Source: JAAYUH01 sp964640995 (lineage in GTDB: Bacteria; Caldisericota; Caldisericia; B22-G15). From it: a stretch of 64,000 nucleotides of DNA. A program made the position numbers and the translations under genes. Shown here piece after piece: positions 57,868 through 64,000 of this stretch. Where the stretch lies: contig CAZXJJ010000006.1 in NCBI GenBank assembly GCA_964640995.1, positions 1 to 64,000 on the forward strand, in the 5' to 3' direction. Under the pieces are notes generated by a model, which worked only from the letters and a program-made list of their open reading frames with translations, searched no databases and had not been told where the DNA came from. How positions within the stretch are numbered: the stretch's first letter is position 1; the number at the start of each line of letters is the position of its first letter.

Positions 57868-58519
57868 AAGTAATAGATTTAAAGAAGATAAAATATTTTT
57901 CAGAATAAATGATTTTCCTTTAATATATTACACACTAACTCCTTTTTTGAAATGTGAAAAGATTGATAAAATAGTTTTGGTTCTTTCAAAAGAAAAATTA
58001 TCTGATGGCTTAAATTTGTTTAAAAATTTTAAAAAAATTGTTGGAATAGTTGAAGGAGGGGAAGAGAGAAAAAATTCAGTTTTAAATGGATTAAAATTTT
58101 TTTATGAAAATGAAAAAATTGATTATGTGTTAATACATGATGGTGCAAGAACAAATATAAAAATTGAGTTAATAGAAAAGGTGGTTGAAAATTTAGATGA
58201 AGATTCATGTGTAATTCCAATTATACCAGTTGTTGAAACATTAAAATATATTGAAAACAATAAAGTTGTTAAAACTCTTGATAGAGATAAAATATATATA
58301 ACTCAAACTCCTCAAGGATTTCCATTTATTAAGATATATGTATTATTAAATAAACATATAGATAAAAAATTATATGATGATTCACTTGTTTTTGAACTCG
58401 AGGGTTTAAATATTAAAGTAATCGAAGGTGATACAGAAAATATTAAGGTTACATACAAAAGTGATATATTAAAAGTAATTGATTTTATAAAAAGAAATGA
58501 AAATTGGTATAGGATTTGA
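57836..58519 (+). CDS. ispD: 2-C-methyl-D-erythritol 4-phosphate cytidylyltransferase
   Basis: A 227-residue nucleotidyltransferase of the non-mevalonate isoprenoid pathway. It has AVIVGGGKSNRFKEDKIFF (the usual AAGxGxRM-like loop), VEGGEERKNSVLNGL, VLIHDGARTNI (usually HDGARPF) and ITQTPQGFPF. The substitutions are conservative except for GGGKSN in the CTP loop. It makes CDP-ME from MEP. ispF follows with a 23-base overlap, and together they form the normal ispDF pair. Confidence 0.93.
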   Translation: MVGAVIVGGGKSNRFKEDKIFFRINDFPLIYYTLTPFLKCEKIDKIVLVLSKEKLSDGLNLFKNFKKIVGIVEGGEERKNSVLNGLKFFYENEKIDYVLIHDGARTNIKIELIEKVVENLDEDSCVIPIIPVVETLKYIENNKVVKTLDRDKIYITQTPQGFPFIKIYVLLNKHIDKKLYDDSLVFELEGLNIKVIEGDTENIKVTYKSDILKVIDFIKRNENWYRI

Positions 58520-58964
58520 TTTTCATGTAATTAAAAAGGGAATTCCAATGTATATTGGAGGAGTCTTAATTAATAACGATTTTGGTTTTTCGAGTAATAC
58601 AGATGGAGATATTTTAATACATTCAATTGTTGATGCAATTCTCGGAGCAATGGGAGAAAAAGATATTGGTGAAATTTTTGATGATAAATGGAAGGGAAAA
58701 AGAAGTACAGAAATACTTAAAACTACAATAGATCTAATGACTAAAAAAAATTTTGAAATTGTAAATATTGATTCAGTTATTATACTTGAAAAACCTAAAT
58801 TAAGTGATTTTAAAGAGATAGTTACAAAAAATTTATCTGAAATTATGAAAATAGATAAAGAAAAGATAAATATTAAAGGGAAAACAATGGAAAATATTGG
58901 ATTGATAGGTAAACAGAAGGGCGGAGCATCTTTTTCAGTTGTATTATTAAAAGAAAAATTTTAA
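58497..58964 (+). CDS. ispF: 2-C-methyl-D-erythritol 2,4-cyclodiphosphate synthase
   Basis: A 155-residue IspF. Metal ligands lie in GIGFDFHVI (DxH, about 5-13) and ILIHSIVDAILGAMGEKDIG. The C-terminal part has INIKGKTMENIGLIGKQKGGASFSVVLL. It forms the cyclic diphosphate intermediate for isoprenoid synthesis, which also feeds undecaprenol used by the DgkA-like kinase. The usual GFRVHxL stretch is reduced to FDFHVIKKG. It ends convergent with the PolX-family gene, overlapping by 4 bases. Confidence 0.95.
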   Translation: MKIGIGFDFHVIKKGIPMYIGGVLINNDFGFSSNTDGDILIHSIVDAILGAMGEKDIGEIFDDKWKGKRSTEILKTTIDLMTKKNFEIVNIDSVIILEKPKLSDFKEIVTKNLSEIMKIDKEKINIKGKTMENIGLIGKQKGGASFSVVLLKEKF

Positions 58965-60655
58965 GTATCTCTTTTGATTTTTAAAAATCTTTGTAATTCA
59001 TAATAATCATATGTGTTTATGATCCTTTTTTCATCAATTAATGCTCTTTTTGCAATGTTTATCCCAAAGTTTTTAATAAAACTTAACTGAGGAGAAACAT
59101 GTGCATCAGAATTGATTGTAAATAATATATTATATTTATTGGCCTCAAAAGATAAAGAAGAGGATAAATCTAATCTATCTAATGTTGAGTTAATTTCAAG
59201 AAAGGTTTTTGTTTTCTCTGCTTCGATAAAAAATCTTTTCCAATCTATGTCCATCTCTTTTCTCTCGCCAATTTTTCTTCCACTCGGATGTGCAATGATA
59301 GTAATATATGGATTATTCATAGCATTTATATACCTTTTCATGTTTACCTCTTTTGTTTCATTGAAATTAAAATGGATAGAACCAATTACATAATCAAGTT
59401 CCTTTAAAATATCTTCATCTACATCAACCGACCCATCTATTCTTATGTTTGCTTCAACTCCGAAAAGAATTTTAATATTTGGAAACAATCTTTCGACTTT
59501 TTTAATTTCGAGTCTTTCTTCTAAAATTCTTTCTCTTTTCATACCTTTTGCTACTTTCAGGTCTTCTGTGTGATCTGTTATGCCTATGTATTTATATCCC
59601 ATCTCAGAAGCTTCTTTAACAATTTCATAAATTGATGATATACCATCTGAAAAATTTGAATGTATATGAAGATCACCTTTTATTGAATATTCTAAAGATA
59701 ATTTATCTTTTAATTCAATATAAAGTTCCCAATTATCTCTAAATTCTGGTGCTACAAATGGTAAAGAAAAAAGAAAAAATATCTCTTTTTCTGTTAAATT
59801 TTCTATTTTTAGGAATCCTGTCACAGATTCAATAATGTTATATTGTTTTGCTTTTTCTTTGAGAAATATATTAAAACTTTTTGGTCCAGTAAAATAGAGC
59901 AAAGATGAACCCAAATATTTTTCTGGAACAAAATTTATTATGATTTCTAACTCAGAATAAAATGTTTTAAATTTGATAAAATTATCTTTTTTATCTATTA
60001 GGATAAAATCGCTAGTATTTTTCAAAATTTCATAAATATTGTTAAATGAAGAATTTTCTGTTACAAGATTTATATTTTTTATTATATCTTTTTTTCTTCT
60101 CAAACTTCCAGCAAGAAATATTTCATAGTTACAAAATTTTTCTAATTTATCTTTTATAAAATTATAGAGAGAAAGTCCGAGGGAGTAAGAGAATTCATTT
60201 TGTAATTTGTTGTATGCATTTAGATTTTTGTTAATTAACTCCTCTCCTTTTATTCCTATTTCTTTAATATTTCTTAATTTTTTTTCCTTTATGGCAATTT
60301 TAAGGTCATTTATATCAACAATGTTTAATTCTTTATATAAAATATTTGCTAATCTATTACCTATTCCGGGAATTTTTGTTAATTTTATGAGAGATTTTGG
60401 AATCTCTTTTAGAAGAGTTTCTATCTCTTCGCATCTTCCATTGTAAACAAGTTCTCTTAAAATTTTTCTTATATATTCTTTTTCTACAAAATATTTTTCA
60501 AAAAGCACGATATTATCTTTGTTTAAATCAAAATTTAATGATTGAATTGTATCTGCTACTATTTTAAGTTCTGTTATAACTCTTTTGCTGACATTTTTAA
60601 ATTTAAGAGCATCAATATAATCTATAAGTTTATTTAAAATTATAAAGTTATTCAA
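58961..60655 (-). CDS. PolX-family protein with PHP domain and degenerate polymerase site
   Basis: A 564-residue protein. It has a helix-hairpin-helix part with KIPGIGNRLANILYKEL (about 94-110), a polymerase-beta-like palm with AGSLRRKKDIIKNINLV (about 182-198) and LYFTGPKSFNIFL, then a PHP domain with GDLHIHSNFSDG (about 327-338), YIGITDHTE, GVEANI, GSIHFN, IIAHPSGR and NSDAH. The PHP metal ligands are intact. The palm DxD aspartates read N194-I-N196 and the third aspartate is Ile239, so nucleotide transfer is probably lost. It starts at TTG and overlaps pheT by 8 bases. Confidence 0.9.
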   Translation of the reverse strand: MNNFIILNKLIDYIDALKFKNVSKRVITELKIVADTIQSLNFDLNKDNIVLFEKYFVEKEYIRKILRELVYNGRCEEIETLLKEIPKSLIKLTKIPGIGNRLANILYKELNIVDINDLKIAIKEKKLRNIKEIGIKGEELINKNLNAYNKLQNEFSYSLGLSLYNFIKDKLEKFCNYEIFLAGSLRRKKDIIKNINLVTENSSFNNIYEILKNTSDFILIDKKDNFIKFKTFYSELEIIINFVPEKYLGSSLLYFTGPKSFNIFLKEKAKQYNIIESVTGFLKIENLTEKEIFFLFSLPFVAPEFRDNWELYIELKDKLSLEYSIKGDLHIHSNFSDGISSIYEIVKEASEMGYKYIGITDHTEDLKVAKGMKRERILEERLEIKKVERLFPNIKILFGVEANIRIDGSVDVDEDILKELDYVIGSIHFNFNETKEVNMKRYINAMNNPYITIIAHPSGRKIGERKEMDIDWKRFFIEAEKTKTFLEINSTLDRLDLSSSLSFEANKYNILFTINSDAHVSPQLSFIKNFGINIAKRALIDEKRIINTYDYYELQRFLKIKRDT

Positions 60656-63071
60656 TCTTTTTCCTTATAAAACCACCAAGTTCTTTCTCTATTCTTTTTT
60701 CTATTTTTTCAATTATAACTCTTATATCATTATCAGTAAGAGTTTTTTCAATGCTTGTAAAAACTAAATTTATTGCATAACTTTTTTTATCTATGCCAAT
60801 TTTTTCATCTTCATAAATATCAAATAGGGTAAATTTGCTTAAAAGATTTTTTGACTCATCTTTTATTATTTTTAATAGTTCATAAAATTTAATATCTTTA
60901 GGTAAAACAATTGATAGATCAAAAGTCAAATTAGGAAATTTTGAAATTTCTCTAAATTCCTTTTTTATTGATATGTATTTTTTAAGTTTATCTAACTCAA
61001 TTCTTAATAAATAAATTTTCTCCTTTATATCAAATTTTTCATTTAATTCTTCATTAAGTTCACCTATTTCACCAACTATTTCATTGTTAATGAATATTTT
61101 TCCATACCTTGTTGGATGAAAAACATTTGTATTATTATCATTTAATACACAATACTCATATATATTAAATTCAGAAAATAATTTTTCAAGGATTCCTTTT
61201 AAGTGATAAAAAGTGTAAGGTCTATCTTTTTCTAGCCAATATTTTTCTATAATTTTTCCTGTAAATCCTACGATTAACTCTTCTTCCTCAATATAGTTAT
61301 CTTCTTTTTCATAATAAACTTTTCCTATTTCAAAAACACCTATATTTTTATTACCAACACTTATATTTTTTTGTATAACTTTCAATAAAGTTGGTAAGAG
61401 TTGTGTTCTTAATACATTTTGATCTTGTCTTAAAGGATTTATAAGTTCTATTGGAGTTCTGTCAAAGCCAAAATTCATTAGATACTCTTTTTCCACAAGT
61501 GATAATGTAACTATCTCATTTAATCCAAGAGATATTAATATTTGTGAAATTTTATCTTTATATTTAATATCAAAAGTATCAATATATGGATCAATTTTTA
61601 TATATGGAATTGTTGGAGAAATTTTTTCAATTCCATAATATCTAACTATTTCCTCAATAAGATCAATCTCTGTTTTAACATCTGGTCTAAAACTTTCTGG
61701 AATAAAAACTGAATAATTATCTTTTTTCTCTAATTGTTTAAAACCACCTTTTTTTAAAATTTCCTCTATTTCATTATCTTTTAGATTAAATCCAATTATT
61801 TTTCTTGCTCTATCAAACCTTAATTTTATAGGCTCAATTTTTAATGGTGTTGGATATATATCAATTGGTTTATAGATTTCTTTACCTTTAAAATTTATTG
61901 CTGATGAAAATCCAATTATGAGGGTTCTATTTATATCAACCCCTTTTTCAAATCTCGAACTTGCCTCAGTATCTATTTTAAGTTTCCTTTTTGTTCTTGA
62001 TATTGATGTTGGATCAAAATAAGCTGATTCAAGAAGAATATTCTTTGTTTCAAAACCCACCTCTGTGTCTTTTCCACCTATAACTCCTGCTATAGCAATA
62101 GGTTTTTCATCATCGCATATTAAAAGCATTCCTTCTTCGAGCTCCCTTTCTTTTCCATCTAAGGTTATAATTTTTTCTCCTTTTTTGGCTTCTCTTACAA
62201 CAATTTTTTTAGATAATTTATCAAGGTCAAAAGCATGAAGTGGTTGACCATATTCAAACATAAAAACATTTGTGGTATCAACAATATTATTAACAGGCCT
62301 CTGTTCAATAGATAAAAGCTTTCTTAAATTCGATAAATTTGATTTTTTTACATCAACTTCTTTAACAATTACTCCAACATATCTTGGGCATAAAAATCTA
62401 TTTTTTATCTCAATTTCGAAATTACTTTCAGGCAAATTTTCATAATCAACAATCAACTCTTTATCTTTTTTAAATTTTCCAATTCCAAATCTTTCAAATT
62501 CTTTTGCTAATCCATATAAAGAGAGAACATCTCCTCTATTAAGAGTTTTTATTTCAAATATACAATCATTTAGCCACAAAACTTCAATTAAATCTTTATC
62601 TAAAGGTGTATCCTCAGGTAATATAAATATACCTTCTTTGTAAATGTCTGATAGGGATGATTCTTCTATTCCAATTTCATCATATGATAAAAGAAGAACC
62701 TCTGATGTGTATTCTACAATTTGTATTGATTTTACATTCATTAATTCCCTTGTTTTTTCACCATTTTTTATGTAGTGTTTATATACAACTCCGCCTGGTA
62801 AAGAAAAAGGCACAATTAAATTTGGTTTTAAATTTTTTGCACCAGTTACTGATTTAAATATTTGTCCTTTAAATTCAATAGAACAAAGTGATAGATTTTC
62901 ATTTATTTTTTTGATTTCTTTTACTTTCCCAGTATAGCAATTTTTGAGTGGACTCTCTTTTTTTATAATTTCTTCTATTTCAAGACCTCTATAAATTGTT
63001 ATCTCTTTGATTTTTTCAATTTCTTCTGTTAACTCAACAAATTCATTCAACCAATTCAATGAAACTTTCAT
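60648..63071 (-). CDS. pheT: Phenylalanyl-tRNA synthetase beta subunit
   Basis: An 807-residue PheRS beta chain. It has the N-terminal MKVSLNWLNEFVEL, a tRNA-binding domain (about 40-150), the B3/B4 editing domain with RPVNNIVDTTNVFMFEYGQPLHAFD, the B5 domain (about 395-475), a catalytic-like domain with LINPLRQDQNVLRTQLLPTLL, and an FDX-ACB domain at the C-terminus (about 713-807). It works as a tetramer with PheS. The start ATG follows AAGGAG; it lies 11 bases after pheS. Confidence 0.97.
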   Translation of the reverse strand: MKVSLNWLNEFVELTEEIEKIKEITIYRGLEIEEIIKKESPLKNCYTGKVKEIKKINENLSLCSIEFKGQIFKSVTGAKNLKPNLIVPFSLPGGVVYKHYIKNGEKTRELMNVKSIQIVEYTSEVLLLSYDEIGIEESSLSDIYKEGIFILPEDTPLDKDLIEVLWLNDCIFEIKTLNRGDVLSLYGLAKEFERFGIGKFKKDKELIVDYENLPESNFEIEIKNRFLCPRYVGVIVKEVDVKKSNLSNLRKLLSIEQRPVNNIVDTTNVFMFEYGQPLHAFDLDKLSKKIVVREAKKGEKIITLDGKERELEEGMLLICDDEKPIAIAGVIGGKDTEVGFETKNILLESAYFDPTSISRTKRKLKIDTEASSRFEKGVDINRTLIIGFSSAINFKGKEIYKPIDIYPTPLKIEPIKLRFDRARKIIGFNLKDNEIEEILKKGGFKQLEKKDNYSVFIPESFRPDVKTEIDLIEEIVRYYGIEKISPTIPYIKIDPYIDTFDIKYKDKISQILISLGLNEIVTLSLVEKEYLMNFGFDRTPIELINPLRQDQNVLRTQLLPTLLKVIQKNISVGNKNIGVFEIGKVYYEKEDNYIEEEELIVGFTGKIIEKYWLEKDRPYTFYHLKGILEKLFSEFNIYEYCVLNDNNTNVFHPTRYGKIFINNEIVGEIGELNEELNEKFDIKEKIYLLRIELDKLKKYISIKKEFREISKFPNLTFDLSIVLPKDIKFYELLKIIKDESKNLLSKFTLFDIYEDEKIGIDKKSYAINLVFTSIEKTLTDNDIRVIIEKIEKRIEKELGGFIRKKIE

Positions 63072-63082
63072 CTTTAGTCTCC

Positions 63083-64000
63083 TTAAAATTCATTAAGAAA
63101 TCTTAAATCATTTTCATAAAAATATCTGATATCAGAAATTCCATATTTTATCATTGCTACTCTTTCTACTCCTAAACCAAATGCAAAACCCTGCCATATT
63201 TCTGGGTCAATATTTACATTTTTTAAAACATCAGGATGAACCATGCCTGCTCCTAATATTTCAACATATCCAGTGTATTTACAAACAGAACAACCATTAC
63301 CTCCACATAAACTACATGTTGCCGCAACTTCAAGGCCTGGTTCAACAAATGGAAAATATGAAATATAAAATTTTGTTTGTGTTTTCTCTCCAAAAATTTT
63401 CTTCGCAAATAGATCAATAATTCCCATTAAATCAGAAAGAGTTATATCTTTATCAATCATCAATCCTTCAACTTGATGAAATATAGGTGAGTGAGATGCG
63501 TCAAAAGGATCTCTTCTGAAACACTTTCCAGGGGAAATAATTCTTATAGGTGGTTTAATTTTTTCCATAGTTCTAACTTGGACAGGCGATGTGTGTGTTC
63601 TTAAAAGAAGACCATTTGGTAGATAAAATGTATCCCACATATCTCTTGATGGGTGAAATTTTGGAATGTTTAGAGCTTCAAAATTATAATATTCATTCTC
63701 AATTTCAGGACCAAATGATAAATGAAAACCCATGCGCATATAAATTTCAACTATTTCATTTTCGACTGTCTTTAAAATATGTTTTTTACCTAAAACATAT
63801 GGAAAACCAGGTAGAGTTTCATCAATTTTTTCATCTTGAATTCTTTTTTCTTTTATTTGCTTTATTAATTCATTTTCTTTTCTTTTTAACTCTTTTTCTA
63901 TTTCTTCTTTTAAAATATTTATTAATTCTCCAAATTTCTTTTTTTCCTCTATTTCATCAATTGTTTTTAGTTTTTCCATTAAATTTTTAATAATACCCTT
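63083..64000 (-). CDS. pheS: Phenylalanyl-tRNA synthetase alpha subunit (5' end outside the window)
   Basis: A class II synthetase subunit with MWDTFYLP, LRTHTSPVQVRTM (motif 2 region), GKCFRRDPFDASHSPIFHQVEG, and a C-terminal GLGVERVAMIKYGISDIRYFYENDLRFL (motif 3). A CSLCGGNGCSVC insertion precedes GYVEILGAGMVHP. An ATG at 63979 would give 298 residues, but the frame stays open to the window edge. The upstream residues KGIIKNLMEKLKTIDEIEEKKKFGELIN match the normal PheS N-terminal region, so the true start is beyond 64000. Confidence 0.95.
   Translation of the reverse strand, partial: KGIIKNLMEKLKTIDEIEEKKKFGELINILKEEIEKELKRKENELIKQIKEKRIQDEKIDETLPGFPYVLGKKHILKTVENEIVEIYMRMGFHLSFGPEIENEYYNFEALNIPKFHPSRDMWDTFYLPNGLLLRTHTSPVQVRTMEKIKPPIRIISPGKCFRRDPFDASHSPIFHQVEGLMIDKDITLSDLMGIIDLFAKKIFGEKTQTKFYISYFPFVEPGLEVAATCSLCGGNGCSVCKYTGYVEILGAGMVHPDVLKNVNIDPEIWQGFAFGLGVERVAMIKYGISDIRYFYENDLRFLNEF

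Noticed and set aside
63977..63979. ATG 63979 as the true PheS start
   Set aside because: No ribosome binding site lies before it, and residues upstream in the same frame match the PheS N-terminal pattern. The gene continues beyond the window.

Overview
This is one contiguous piece of a bacterial chromosome. It is very AT-rich throughout and almost entirely coding, with genes usually touching or overlapping by 1-50 bases. I see no insertion sequence, phage, plasmid or CRISPR signature. Nearly every gene is core housekeeping and most are on the + strand. Gene content and order resemble Firmicutes: lepA-hemW-hrcA, rsmE-mtaB-rpsU-phoH-pgpH-ybeY-dgkA-cdd-recO, mcsA-mcsB-radA-yacL-ispD-ispF, and gltX-cysS-rlmB. 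The order is rearranged, though, and exported proteins with copper-amine-oxidase-like stalk domains, NHL propellers and cohesin modules are scattered among the genes. A deep-branching low-GC lineage (Caldisericota, Dictyoglomota, Coprothermobacterota or a divergent Firmicute) fits best. I cannot name the taxon from sequence alone.

Layout. 0-13 kb is the tuf / rpmG / tRNA-Trp / secE / nusG / rplKAJL / rpoB-rpoC transcription-translation block. It has an L10 leader with an attenuator hairpin, and an EF-G paralogue sits between rpoB and rpoC. 12.9-16.5 kb holds a DUF554 membrane protein, six tRNAs in a row, a membrane-anchored parvulin-type foldase and trigger factor, and two tRNAs on the minus strand. 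16.5-24.3 kb holds a CDP-alcohol phosphatidyltransferase, gltX-cysS-rlmB, yraN and a 1082-residue exported NHL/cohesin/stalk protein. 24.4-32.5 kb holds tRNA-Ala, leuS, a second cohesin/stalk protein, rpmF-plsX-rnc, a glycosidase-like stalk protein and a YdjM-like membrane hydrolase.

32.5-48.6 kb is a long + strand series: lepA, hemW, hrcA, rsmE, mtaB, rpsU, phoH, pgpH, ybeY, dgkA, a CorC/HlyC-type CBS protein, cdd, tpiA, deoC, recO, a rhomboid protease, pyk and a DivIC/FtsB-like protein. 48.6-59 kb holds polA, coaE, a RecB/Cas4-like nuclease, a second gltX, mcsA, mcsB, radA, a PIN-TRAM protein, ispD and ispF. 59-64 kb on the minus strand holds pheS (its 5' end lies outside the window), pheT and a PolX-family protein.

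Themes. Translation (ribosomal proteins, five aminoacyl-tRNA synthetases, EF-G paralogue, LepA, nine tRNAs, RNA modification enzymes), transcription and its control, protein folding and quality control, and DNA repair dominate. The most unusual points are: the EF-G paralogue splitting rpoB from rpoC; a phoH gene whose only well-placed initiation codon is ATA; four genes whose -10 box lies 7-9 bases before the start codon (likely leaderless mRNAs); a PolX protein whose polymerase aspartates are replaced while its PHP domain is intact; two gltX copies, each beside a different fragment of the same ancestral cluster; and the family of three stalk-domain exported proteins.
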